Assembly (NCBI GenBank): GCA_025054775.1
Contig: JANWZA010000022.1
Location: 1 to 64,000, forward strand
Source: Microscillaceae bacterium
GTDB taxonomy: Bacteria; Bacteroidota; Bacteroidia; Cytophagales; Microscillaceae
Direction of reading: 5' to 3'
Length of the DNA: 64,000 bases
Positions 44,605 to 52,653 of this stretch are shown here, piece by piece. The translations under genes and the position numbers were made by a program. The notes below the pieces were generated by a model that had not been told where the DNA came from, searched no databases, and saw only the letters and a program-made list of their open reading frames with translations. Every line of letters starts with the position of its first letter. Within the stretch, counting starts at the first letter, position 1.

Positions 44605-45519
44605 TCAATCCAAAAGGCTACATTTTGAGCAATTTCCCGCTTCGCAGTAGTAAGCCGTACCCACGAAAGGAATACTCATTTTTTCTTTTTTGCAGCCGCT
44701 TCCTTGGGTACACTTACAAACAATATTCGCATCTATTTCTTTCAAAGAGCCGTTAGCAGTTTTGGGTGCATATTTTACGCCCTCAATTTCTATTTCAAGC
44801 CCTTCGGTGAATGGTACTAAGGCGAGATTTCCATAAATATTGAGGTAAGCATACTTGTTAGGTTCTTTACCTGCTTGGCGGTATTGCTCTCCGAGGTCAG
44901 AAAAATATTTTTTCACTTCGTCCACTTCAAATAAAGCTGTGAACGCATTGCCATGAATTACGCTTGTGTGTCGGATAATTTTTTCAAAATTTATCAAACT
45001 ATTTTCTCCTTTTTTGGGTAATTCCTTGTCAGAGAGCAACGTAATGCCTGCACTTTTGTTCATTAATCCTTTAATGCTCAAACGTGTGCTATTCCTTGAA
45101 TTGGCTACTTTACTTATAGACGCGGTGCAAATTTTACCTTGTGGTTTGCTTATGCAGTAATATTTGCCATCATATCTCACGGGTGAGCAGCCCGTGCCGT
45201 TGGTGCAGCTACAAGTTACACTTACGGGTTCGGGTTCAATTTGGGTTCTGTTGTTATCGTTGGCATCACTTACTACGTAATAGTAGTTTGCAGGAAGGGT
45301 AATTTGGTACGTACTTTCAGAAGTTTGCATAATTACACTACCTTCGGGAAGTGGTATGCCTCGCTGCCCCGAAGCCTCTATTTGGGCTATGATTGAGGCA
45401 TCAACTTTACGGTCTAATTCCCGCACTTTTACCTCTTGGGTGGTTTCTTTTCGCACACAAGAAAACAGCACAAGCAAAGCTAATAAGCCTAAGAAATGCA
45501 CACTTTTGTCAATTAGCAT
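44605..45519 (-). CDS. Lipoprotein with duplicated CxCTxGxGC cysteine motifs
   Basis: From the ATG at 45517-45519 the product has 304 residues with a lipoprotein signal (FLGLLALLVLFSC). ATGs upstream, for example at 45570, would extend the signal needlessly. Two similar cysteine clusters stand out. The first is VTCSCTNGTGCSPVRY followed by KYYC. The second, near the C-terminus, is IVCKCTQGSGCKKEKM followed by AYYC and then NCSKC. The shared pattern CxCTxGxGC...YYC suggests a small disulfide-rich or metal-binding module used twice, flanking a region without cysteines. I do not recognise the family. It is probably anchored in the outer membrane. A T-rich terminator follows it. Confidence 0.7.
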   Translation of the reverse strand: MLIDKSVHFLGLLALLVLFSCVRKETTQEVKVRELDRKVDASIIAQIEASGQRGIPLPEGSVIMQTSESTYQITLPANYYYVVSDANDNNRTQIEPEPVSVTCSCTNGTGCSPVRYDGKYYCISKPQGKICTASISKVANSRNSTRLSIKGLMNKSAGITLLSDKELPKKGENSLINFEKIIRHTSVIHGNAFTALFEVDEVKKYFSDLGEQYRQAGKEPNKYAYLNIYGNLALVPFTEGLEIEIEGVKYAPKTANGSLKEIDANIVCKCTQGSGCKKEKMSIPFVGTAYYCEAGNCSKCSLLD

Positions 45520-45766
45520 TTCACCAAAACCACTTGGGTTTAACCATAAATACACACTTTTTTTGAACATAATGCTTAAAATTTGAATGTTGAGAGATAA
45601 AAAAATTATTCGTGCTTGCAAGCATTACAAAGATAAAGATAGTAATTTTTATTAAGAAAAAAATAAAAAATAAAAAATAAAATTTTTTCCGTGATTTTAA
45701 TAGTAAAAGTACTTAAAAATAATAGTTTTACTATTACACTTAATTCCTTTACTATTAACATAAAAA

Positions 45767-45799
45767 AACCTTTCCAAATGTTTAAGACTTGGAAAGGTT
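45767..45799 (-). terminator. Terminator of the 39-codon gene
   Basis: AACCTTTCCAA (45767-45777) and TTGGAAAGGTT (45789-45799) form a perfect 11-bp stem. Read on the minus strand it runs into seven T. It lies 30 bp after the stop of the small gene at 45829. Confidence 0.8.
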
Positions 45800-45828
45800 A
45801 CATTTATTTGAGAGCGAAATTTTGTAGC

Positions 45829-45948
45829 TTATCGTAGTTGGCTCAAATAAGTTCGCATTTCGTCAATAGCTTGGTTGTGCCGTACTGCAACTTCGGATTG
45901 TAAATCTTGGTATGATTTTACAAGGTTTTGCTGCTGCTGGTTTAACAT
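45829..45948 (-). CDS. Small 39-residue protein
   Basis: A minus-strand ATG at 45946-45948 opens a frame of 39 codons ending TAA at 45829-45831. The peptide starts MLNQQQQNLVKSYQDLQS and ends MRTYLSQLR. It is hydrophilic, cysteine-free and predicted as one long helix. It is framed like a real gene: a -7 box TAGGTTTG (minus strand, 45970-45977) lies about 22 bp upstream of the ATG, and a strong intrinsic terminator lies 30 bp downstream. No other gene occupies this 455-bp space. I recognise no family. The remaining gene-free part, 45520-45766, is AT-rich and otherwise empty. Confidence 0.55.
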   Translation of the reverse strand: MLNQQQQNLVKSYQDLQSEVAVRHNQAIDEMRTYLSQLR

Positions 45949-45969
45949 AGGGTACGTGTAATTAGTCTG

Positions 45970-45977
45970 CAAACCTA
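45970..45977 (-). promoter_or_regulatory. -7 box of the 39-codon gene
   Basis: CAAACCTA is TAGGTTTG on the minus strand, a match to TAnnTTTG. The predicted start near 45963 leaves a leader of about 15 bases. Confidence 0.45.
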
Positions 45978-46076
45978 TATCGAAGATTAGCTCTTAACTT
46001 TTATAGTAAGACAATCAATTTCAGTGTGTTATTTTAAGAATAACTTGTTATACGAGAGCCAAAACTTAAGTAAAGT

Positions 46077-47183
46077 TTATCTCTTTGTTATGATTTCACA
46101 AATTTGATTGATTTGTTGGTTTGTAAGTTGTGTACCACTGGGCAAACACAAACCGCGCTCAAAGAGGTGTTGGGCAATGCTTTCTCCGAAATACATACAA
46201 TTTTGATAAAGCGGTTGCAAGTGCATGGGTTTCCAAAGGGGGCGAGCTTCTATACGGTGTGCGTGCAAGGTTTGCAGGGCTTTTTGGGCTTGGGCAGGTG
46301 TATCAAACAAAATGCGTGTAAGCCAGTGTGTTTCTTGGATGTAAGGGATAGCTTGTGGGAAGTGAATATAAGGTATATGGGCAAGTGCTTTCTGGTATTG
46401 CTCAAAAATATGACGTTTTTGAGCAATACGCTGTTCTAATACGTCCATTTGTGCCAAGCCGAGAGCGGCTAATACATTACTCATGCGATAGTTATAGCCT
46501 ACTTCGCTATGTTGATAGTGCGGAGCAGGGTCTTTGGCTTGGGTAGCCCAAAATTGAGCTTTACTAATATATTTTTCCTCATTACTTACCAGCATTCCCC
46601 CTGCTGAGGTAGTAATAATTTTGTTTCCATTGAAGGAAAAAAAAGCTAATTCTCCAAAATTTCCTACTTTTTTCTCTCTATAACCTGCTCCTAAAGATTC
46701 GGCAGCGTCCTCTATAATAGGAATACCAAAAAAAGTAGCTATTTCAGTAATTTCTTTCATCATAGCGGGTCTGCCGTAGAGGTGTACTACCACTATTGCT
46801 TTAGGCTTTTTGCCTGCTTTGAGGCAATACTCAATGGCTTGTTCTAGATATTTAGGAGAGAGGTTCCAAGTTTCGGGTTCACTATCAATCAAAACGGGAA
46901 TGGCTTGTTCATACAAAATTGGATTGAGCGAAGCCACAAACGTAAGACTTTGGCACAGGACAAAATCGTTTTTGCTAATTCCTAACGCCTTAACTGCCAA
47001 GTGCATGGCTGATGTGCCACTGTTTACAGCCAAAGCGTATTTCTTGCCGATATATTGTTTTATTTTTTCTTCAAAAAGAGTCAAGTTGTCTCCTGCGGGG
47101 GCTATCCAGCCCTTTTGCAAAGTTTGTGCTAACAGAGTCAATTCCTCACCTGTCAGGTGTGGGGGAGAAAGGTAAATTTCCAT
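46077..47183 (-). CDS. DegT/DnrJ/EryC1-family sugar aminotransferase
   Basis: These PLP enzymes transfer an amino group to keto-sugar nucleotides for surface polysaccharides. The 368-residue protein opens YLSPPHLTGEEL, binds PLP through K188 (FSFNGNKIITTSAGGM) and D159 (IIEDAAESLGAGY), and has the family's NYRMSNVLAALGLAQ segment. The opening resembles UDP-4-keto-6-deoxy aminotransferases (PglE-like) used for bacillosamine-type sugars, but the substrate cannot be fixed. It follows the GH3-family gene by 9 bp and is probably co-transcribed with it. A KdnB-like oxidase 7 kb away would need a DegT-type partner; this gene could be considered but is not adjacent to it. Confidence 0.88.
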   Translation of the reverse strand: MEIYLSPPHLTGEELTLLAQTLQKGWIAPAGDNLTLFEEKIKQYIGKKYALAVNSGTSAMHLAVKALGISKNDFVLCQSLTFVASLNPILYEQAIPVLIDSEPETWNLSPKYLEQAIEYCLKAGKKPKAIVVVHLYGRPAMMKEITEIATFFGIPIIEDAAESLGAGYREKKVGNFGELAFFSFNGNKIITTSAGGMLVSNEEKYISKAQFWATQAKDPAPHYQHSEVGYNYRMSNVLAALGLAQMDVLEQRIAQKRHIFEQYQKALAHIPYIHFPQAIPYIQETHWLTRILFDTPAQAQKALQTLHAHRIEARPLWKPMHLQPLYQNCMYFGESIAQHLFERGLCLPSGTQLTNQQINQICEIITKR

Positions 47184-47192
47184 GAGATAAGA

Positions 47193-48695
47193 TTAGTCTT
47201 TCTCTTTCCATTGGATAATCTTGTCAGCAATAGTGCGGTCATTACTCAGGCGTGGTACTTTATTTTGCCCTCCTAATTTGCCGATAGATTTCATGTATTG
47301 CTGAAACGCATCGGGTTGAAGGCAAGTGATTTCTAAGGGTTTAAGGATTTTACCTGTAATCAAATCGTTATAATAGCTATTGAGTTGGCAAAGTTTTTTG
47401 TCTAAATCGGTTATGAATTGTTGCATATTATTAGGCTTTCGTTCAAAAGCAATAAGCCACTCGTGGTGAGGTAATCCTTGCTTAGGTGTAACTTGCGGGG
47501 CGACGGAAAACTCTATAATAGAGGTTTCAGGGTGGAGCGCAAGGGCATGTTTCATAGCTTTTTCTACTTCTTCTCCGATGACGTGTTCTCCAAAAGCAGA
47601 GATAAAATGTTTTATTCGTCCTGTAACGATTAAGCGGTACGGATTTTTACTCACGAACTTTACTGTATCCCCAATAGAGTAGCCCCAGAGCCCTGCATTA
47701 TTGCTAATTATCAAGGCATAATTTTTTCCTAATTCTACCTCACCAATACTTAGGCGTGTTGGGTTGGGATTAAAATACTCTTCTGCAGGAACGAACTCGT
47801 AAAAAATGCCTGTATCTAACAAAAGTAATAGCCCTTCCGAATCTTGCTTGTCTTGGTAAGCGAAAAAGCCTTCTGAGGCGGGAAAAAGCTCAATAGAATC
47901 AATTTTTTTGCCAATACTTTCAAACATTTTCCTTCGGTAAGGTTCAAAATTGACACCACCATACACCAAAAGTGAAAAATTAGGAAAAATCTCTTTAATA
48001 GGTCTTTGGTATTTAGCTATCAGCCAATCAAAATACATTTGCACCCAAGGGGGTATACCTGAAATGAGGCTCATGTCTGCTTTTTCGGTCTCTTCTATGA
48101 TTTTAGCCAATTTGGTTTCCCAGTCTTCAATACAATTTGTGGCAAAAGAGGGTTTTTGGTTAGAACGCAAATAAGCAGGTACGTGGTGATTAACAATGCC
48201 CGAAAGTCTGCCTGTGAGAATATCGCCTTTTTTATCTAAAACGGGACTACCAGACAAAAAAATCATTTTTTTATCCAAAAAACTGCTATTACCTGTTTCG
48301 TGTACGTAGGTAAGCAAAGCATTTCTCGCTGAATTGATGTGATTAGAAATAGAGTCTTTGGTAATAGGGATGTATTTAGTTCCTGAGGTTGTGCCTGAGG
48401 TCTTAGCAAAATAAATGGGCTTGCCTTGCCAGAGTACATCTTGCTTTCCTGCAATAATTTGGTCAATATAAGGTTTCAACCCTTCGTAGTCCCGAATAGG
48501 GATATTTCGCTTAAAGTCGTCATAATTTTGGATGGTCCCGAAGTTATGCTCTTTACCAAAAATGGTATTTTGGGCTCTTTTTATGAGCATTTTTCTTACT
48601 TTTTCTTGAGTTTCTACAGGGGTAGAAGCCCATTTTTTTTGTTGTTTGGCAATATAAGCTGCTAAGGGTTTAGCAAGCAGAGAGCGTATTCCCAT
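47193..48695 (-). CDS. GH3 auxin-responsive-promoter family protein (acyl-adenylate-forming enzyme)
   Basis: GH3 proteins adenylate a carboxylic acid and conjugate it, in plants to an amino acid. The bacterial substrates are mostly unknown. The 500-residue sequence follows the family: FGKEHNFGTIQNYDDFKRNIPIRDYE near the N-terminus, the ATP phosphate-binding loop FAKTSGTTSGTKYIPIT, YGGVNFEPY, ELFPASEGFFAYQD, and the hinge GDTVKFVSKNPYRLIVTGRIKHFISAFGE. The length is normal. It has a likely promoter of its own (TATCTTTG at 48753-48760, minus strand) and leads into the aminotransferase gene 9 bp downstream. The two may act in one small biosynthetic pathway. Confidence 0.9.
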   Translation of the reverse strand: MGIRSLLAKPLAAYIAKQQKKWASTPVETQEKVRKMLIKRAQNTIFGKEHNFGTIQNYDDFKRNIPIRDYEGLKPYIDQIIAGKQDVLWQGKPIYFAKTSGTTSGTKYIPITKDSISNHINSARNALLTYVHETGNSSFLDKKMIFLSGSPVLDKKGDILTGRLSGIVNHHVPAYLRSNQKPSFATNCIEDWETKLAKIIEETEKADMSLISGIPPWVQMYFDWLIAKYQRPIKEIFPNFSLLVYGGVNFEPYRRKMFESIGKKIDSIELFPASEGFFAYQDKQDSEGLLLLLDTGIFYEFVPAEEYFNPNPTRLSIGEVELGKNYALIISNNAGLWGYSIGDTVKFVSKNPYRLIVTGRIKHFISAFGEHVIGEEVEKAMKHALALHPETSIIEFSVAPQVTPKQGLPHHEWLIAFERKPNNMQQFITDLDKKLCQLNSYYNDLITGKILKPLEITCLQPDAFQQYMKSIGKLGGQNKVPRLSNDRTIADKIIQWKEKD

Positions 48696-48752
48696 GCAAT
48701 GTTCAGGTGAGGATAAGTTAGTAAGTTTAGTTTAATTGTGAAATGTTATTTG

Positions 48753-48760
48753 CAAAGATA
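48753..48760 (-). promoter_or_regulatory. -7 box for the GH3-aminotransferase pair
   Basis: CAAAGATA is TATCTTTG on the minus strand, about 58 bp ahead of the ATG at 48695. Confidence 0.4.
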
Positions 48761-48781
48761 CAATTTTTAGGCAATTCAAGG

Positions 48782-49585
48782 CTAATCTTGTTTCTTATAC
48801 GATAAAGCAGTACGTACACTTTGGGTTTGTTCTAAAATTTCGGCGGCTTCTTGATAGCTTACGTGTAGTTCGCTCATAATCATACGAATACCACGTTCTA
48901 TAAGTTTTTGGTTGGTAAGTTGCATATCTACCATTTTGTTGCCTTTTACTCTGCCGAGTTGTATCATGGTAGTAGTACTTATCATGTTAAGTATCATTTT
49001 TTGGGCTGTACCTGCTTTTAGTCTTGTACTACCTGTCAGAAATTCAGCCCCTACAATTACCTCAATGGGGATATCAACAATTTGGGTAAGTAAAGAACCT
49101 TCGTTACAAACGATAGCTGCAGTAAGGCAACCATATTGTTTAGCTTGTTGCAAAGCTCCGCACACGTAAGGAGTTTTGCCTGAGGCGGCAATACCTACCA
49201 CGGTATCTATGGGCTTTATCTGATAGGCTTGTAAATCTTTCCAACCTTGCTCGGTATTATCTTCGGCAAATTCTACTGCTTTGCGAATAGCCTCGTCCCC
49301 TCCTGCTATGATTCCTACTACCCACTCTGGGGGTGTACCAAACGTGGGGGGACATTCTGCTGCATCTAAAATACCTAAACGCCCGCTTGTACCCGCTCCG
49401 ATATAGAATAACCTACCTCCTTGTTTCATACGGCTTACTAATTGTTTTACTAATTTTTCTATTTGTGGTAAGGCTTTTTCTACGGCAAAGGCTACGGTCT
49501 TGTCCTCACGATTCATGCCTTGTAGCAGAGATAAAACGTCTTGCTTTTCTAAATCTTGATATTGCGAGGGGCTTTCAGTAGTCAT
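48782..49585 (-). CDS. murQ: N-acetylmuramic acid 6-phosphate etherase
   Basis: MurQ removes lactate from MurNAc-6-phosphate, a step in recycling the cell wall. The 267-residue protein has the SIS fold with FYIGAGTSGRLGILDAAECPPTFGTPP (sugar-phosphate loop and catalytic glutamate), GGDEAIRKAVEFAEDN and a further SIS-domain segment GIAASGKTPYV. The ATG at 49583-49585 (MTTESPSQY) is preferred; the TTG at 49606 adds seven residues without conservation. It is followed by the GH3 gene after an 86-bp gap that contains a promoter. Confidence 0.95.
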   Translation of the reverse strand: MTTESPSQYQDLEKQDVLSLLQGMNREDKTVAFAVEKALPQIEKLVKQLVSRMKQGGRLFYIGAGTSGRLGILDAAECPPTFGTPPEWVVGIIAGGDEAIRKAVEFAEDNTEQGWKDLQAYQIKPIDTVVGIAASGKTPYVCGALQQAKQYGCLTAAIVCNEGSLLTQIVDIPIEVIVGAEFLTGSTRLKAGTAQKMILNMISTTTMIQLGRVKGNKMVDMQLTNQKLIERGIRMIMSELHVSYQEAAEILEQTQSVRTALSYKKQD

Positions 49586-49606
49586 ATTAATATATATACT
49601 AAACAA

Positions 49607-50299
49607 AAAGTGATTTTATAAATTTCTCAAATAGAGAATTTTGATTTTCAGTAAGTTCCAATTTCTAAAAAATCAAAACCTCTGTTAGTTGAGTATAAAT
49701 GATTAAAAGTAAGTAATATACAAAGTATAGCAAACAGACAATTAGAATAGTTTCTAATATTTTATTTTTTTATCTTTTTCAAATGTAAGCATACTATTTG
49801 CTTAACTATAATCCTTACTTTGAATATAAAGTCATTATCTAGAACCTAAAAATTTAGGTAGTGGTTCACCACGTTATGAAACGTAAGTTTACTATTCAAA
49901 AGCACAATTAGTAGCTTATTTGTTAATATATTTCACACGTTATACGCCTTTGCACCACTGTATAGCTGTTTAGTTACTTAGTAATTATGATGGCAAAATT
50001 AGTTCAAAAAGTGAATTAAAACATCTTTGTTGCTCTCTTGAGCAAATAGCTTCTTGCAATCAAGAGCGGTGTGTAGGGGTGGATGTGCTTTATTATATGG
50101 AATTTGGACTTGGTTTTATACAAAATTAAAAAATTTTGCTCTATTTTTGGCAACTTTTTGCGCCTAACTTGGCACTGTTGTTAAATTTTATGTGTTTTAG
50201 GCTAAAATTCATTTCTTTTTTTGCAAATACGAAAAAAATATGTAATTTCACGGCAAAGGTTTGTTTTCTTTTCCTCGTTAGCCTCAAATAAAATAGGAT
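49607..50299. ncRNA. Gene-free 693 bp with three hairpins; possible small RNA
   Basis: No protein gene is seen. CTCTTGA (50035-50041) plus GCAA (50042-50045) pair with TTGC (50054-50057) and TCAAGAG (50060-50066), an 11-bp stem with a two-base bulge. ACCTAAA/TTTAGGT (49844-49859) and GTGGT/ACCAC (49861-49872) are adjacent palindromes. A TATTTTTG box at 50142-50149 may serve the gene at 50300. The RNA interpretation is speculative. Confidence 0.3.
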
Positions 50300-50533
50300 A
50301 TGGTATTGTTGGTTTACTTGCTAATATGTATGCTCAGTTTTTCTATTATTGTATGGATAATGCTTAAATCCATGCGTGGGGGCTATTATCCACCCAATAA
50401 TGATGACGAGGGAGGTATTTCTAATCAAAATTTTCCTATTATAGATCTGCCCCCAGGAGGGCAAATACAAGACCTTTTAGTAGACAGATGGCATGGCGAT
50501 AAAGTCACACCTAAACGCTGGAAACAAACTTGA
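50300..50533 (+). CDS. Small single-span membrane protein of unknown function
   Basis: The 77-residue protein has one N-terminal membrane helix (VLLVYLLICMLSFSIIVWIML). A cytoplasmic or periplasmic tail follows with a GG(Y)YPPNNDDEGGISNQ segment and FPIIDLPPGGQIQDLLVDRW. Short proteins with an acidic GG stretch and a DLPPG motif after one membrane span are familiar from Bacteroidota genomes, but without known function. The start ATG at 50300 is clear. It converges with mdh across a terminator hairpin. It is not a cbb3 oxidase assembly protein by motif. Confidence 0.75.
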   Translation: MVLLVYLLICMLSFSIIVWIMLKSMRGGYYPPNNDDEGGISNQNFPIIDLPPGGQIQDLLVDRWHGDKVTPKRWKQT

Positions 50534-50580
50534 GATGTGATTGCAGAGCATAAATTTGAAAGATACAACATAAAAAATAA

Positions 50581-50620
50581 AAAAAAGACACTTGATCCTC
50601 TTATAATCAAATGCCTTTTT
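50581..50620. terminator. Bidirectional terminator between the 50300 gene and mdh
   Basis: An A-run plus GACACTTGAT (to 50596) faces ATCAAATGCC plus a T-run (50606-50620). The stem includes TTGAT/ATCAA and, past mismatches, CA/TG, G/C and the A/T runs. T-runs occur on both strands. Confidence 0.65.
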
Positions 50621-50638
50621 GTTTCTTTTTAAGAATTT

Positions 50639-51574
50639 TTACAAAGCTAATGTCGCTAATAGGTTATTCATATTACGTACTGCCTCTGCCGACTTATTAA
50701 ATAATGCCTGCTCCTCAGCATTAAGTTGAAAATCAATAATTTTTTCCCAACCATTTTTTCCAACAATCACAGGTACCCCAAGGCAAATATCCTTTTGCCC
50801 ATACTCGCCATCAAGAGCTACACAACAAGCGAATAAGCGTTTTTGGTCTGCCAAAATACTTTCTACTAATACCGCCCCTGCTGCCCCAGGTGCATACCAA
50901 GCAGAGGTACCAATTAATTTAGTTAAGGTTGCTCCGCCCACCATTGTATCATCGGCAATTTTTTTAAGTTGCTCTTGACTTAGGAACTGGCTCACAGGCA
51001 CTCCCAAATAAGTGGCAAAGCGTGTGAGTGGGATCATAGTCGTATCACCATGTCCTCCAATAACAACACCTTCTACGTCTTTTTGTGGGCAGTTCAATGC
51101 TGCAGCAAGGTAACTTTTGAAGCGCGCACTATCCAAGATACCTCCCATGCCAATTACTCTATGTTTGGGTAAGCCTGATTCCTTGAGGGCTAAATATGTC
51201 ATAGTATCCATGGGATTAGAAATAACAATGATAATGGCATTGGGCGAATATTCAAGAGCTTGTTTAATTACTGACTTGACAATTCCCGCGTTAATTCCAA
51301 TCAATTCCTCTCGGGTCATACCTGGTTTGCGTGGTACTCCTGATGTAATTACTACCACATCAGAGTTAGCGGTTTGGCTATAATCATTAGTTACTCCTGT
51401 AATACGTGTAGCCGAGCCTAAAATATTGGCACTTTGACGCATATCTAAGGCTTTGCCTTCAGCTAAGCCTTCTTTAATATCTATCAATACAACTTCGTGA
51501 GCAATTTGGCGGTACATCAACACGTCGGCACACGTGGCCCCAACGTTACCCGCACCTACTATGGTTACTTTCAT
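50639..51574 (-). CDS. mdh: Malate dehydrogenase (LDH-like type)
   Basis: Mdh interconverts malate and oxaloacetate with NAD in the citric acid cycle. From the ATG at 51572-51574 the protein has 311 residues beginning MKVTIVGAGNVGATCADVL, the NAD-binding motif. A longer frame from a TTG upstream is not needed. Substrate-binding arginines are in VPRKPGMTREEL (the malate-type R-K-P-G-M-T-R), NPMDTMTYLA follows, and the catalytic histidine is in IGGHGDTTMIPL. The length is standard for this class. A minus-strand -7 box at 51684-51691 would give a leader of about 100 bases. Single-gene unit. Confidence 0.95.
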   Translation of the reverse strand: MKVTIVGAGNVGATCADVLMYRQIAHEVVLIDIKEGLAEGKALDMRQSANILGSATRITGVTNDYSQTANSDVVVITSGVPRKPGMTREELIGINAGIVKSVIKQALEYSPNAIIIVISNPMDTMTYLALKESGLPKHRVIGMGGILDSARFKSYLAAALNCPQKDVEGVVIGGHGDTTMIPLTRFATYLGVPVSQFLSQEQLKKIADDTMVGGATLTKLIGTSAWYAPGAAGAVLVESILADQKRLFACCVALDGEYGQKDICLGVPVIVGKNGWEKIIDFQLNAEEQALFNKSAEAVRNMNNLLATLAL

Positions 51575-51683
51575 AAGTTTTGCATAAAGGTAGAACAAAA
51601 GTAGAATAGAATAAGTATAAAAAAGTTTGAATATAGTTTATTAAGTGTATAGCAACCTTTTATTGCATGAGCAAAAAAGCAAA

Positions 51684-51691
51684 CAAAGGTA
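51684..51691 (-). promoter_or_regulatory. mdh -7 box
   Basis: CAAAGGTA is TACCTTTG on the minus strand, matching TAnnTTTG, about 110 bp upstream of the mdh ATG. Confidence 0.4.
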
Positions 51692-51828
51692 CGTATTTTT
51701 TTCATTTTTGCGAAAATTCCTATTGTACGAAATTTGTTAGAGATTGTTTGCCGTTTCAAATAAGCAATTTCTACTTAAAAAGCCCAAATTTTTGTAATAT
51801 ACTACAATAATTTTTAGTAAAAAATTAC

Positions 51829-51836
51829 TACCTTTG
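51829..51836 (+). promoter_or_regulatory. -7 box of the methyltransferase gene
   Basis: TACCTTTG matches the consensus and predicts a start near 51843, about 30 bases before the ATG at 51874. Confidence 0.45.
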
Positions 51837-51873
51837 TGAAAAAATACTAAACCCACTTTTCTGATACTAGACT

Positions 51874-52644
51874 ATGGTTAGTACTACTGAAATTACCTCG
51901 CAAGAAATTGTTTCTGACAATCCTATTCACCAAAGGTTGCTATTTGCTTATCTTAAAGCCGTACCTTGGATAAGAGGTAACGTGTTAGAAATTGGCTGTG
52001 GTGCAGGGCGAGGATTAGAACTACTAATTGACCATGCAGATAGCTTTACGGCAATAGATAAAAACAAAGCTCTTTTACAACAATTGCAACTCAAATATCC
52101 ACAAGTAGATTTTATTCACCAACATATTCCACCACTCAGAAATATTCCTTCTAATACATTTGATGTAGTAATCAGCTTTCAGGTAATAGAACATATTCAC
52201 CAAGATGATTTGTTTGTCCAAGAGATACATCGTGTACTGAAAAAAGGAGGGAAAGCCATTCTAACTACTCCTAATAAATTACTTTCATTAAGCCGCAATC
52301 CTTGGCACGTGAGAGAATATACTGCTCAGGAGCTGGAGAAATTAGTATTCCCTTACTTCACAAAAATAGAAAAAATGGGTGTACAAGGTAATGCGAAAGT
52401 GTTGAATTATTACCAAGAAAATAAGAAATCAGTAGAAAGGATTATGCGCTGGGATTTGCTTAATGCCCAGTATTGGCTACCGCGTCAGGTGTTGCAAATT
52501 CCTTATGAGTTGTTAAATAGATTTAACCGTAGAAAATTATACAAGCAAAACCTACAATTAGTTTCAGATATTACCACTGAGGATTATTTTTTAGTGCAAG
52601 ATGCTACAAATAGTTTAGATTTATTTTATGTGCTTACCAAATAA
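51874..52644 (+). CDS. Class I SAM-dependent methyltransferase, substrate unknown
   Basis: The 256-residue protein has the class I fold. Motif I is VLEIGCGAGRGLELL (about 40-54), the acidic end of strand 2 is AIDKNKAL, motif IV is FDVVISFQVIEHI, and a post-motif is VLKKGGKAILTTPNKL. The order and length resemble Methyltransf_11-type enzymes acting on small molecules, lipids or glycans. The C-terminal 80 residues (WDLLNAQYWLPRQVLQIPYELLNRF) are unusual in being rich in aromatic residues and may form the substrate lid. There is no operon partner: truB converges on it 9 bp downstream. Confidence 0.85.
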   Translation: MVSTTEITSQEIVSDNPIHQRLLFAYLKAVPWIRGNVLEIGCGAGRGLELLIDHADSFTAIDKNKALLQQLQLKYPQVDFIHQHIPPLRNIPSNTFDVVISFQVIEHIHQDDLFVQEIHRVLKKGGKAILTTPNKLLSLSRNPWHVREYTAQELEKLVFPYFTKIEKMGVQGNAKVLNYYQENKKSVERIMRWDLLNAQYWLPRQVLQIPYELLNRFNRRKLYKQNLQLVSDITTEDYFLVQDATNSLDLFYVLTK

Positions 52645-52653
52645 GCTACCCTT

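Noticed and set aside
46077-47183. Calling the DegT aminotransferase KdnA as partner of the KdnB-like oxidase
   Set aside because: The genes are 7.5 kb apart and the N-terminal sequence looks more like UDP-keto-sugar aminotransferases; evidence is insufficient.
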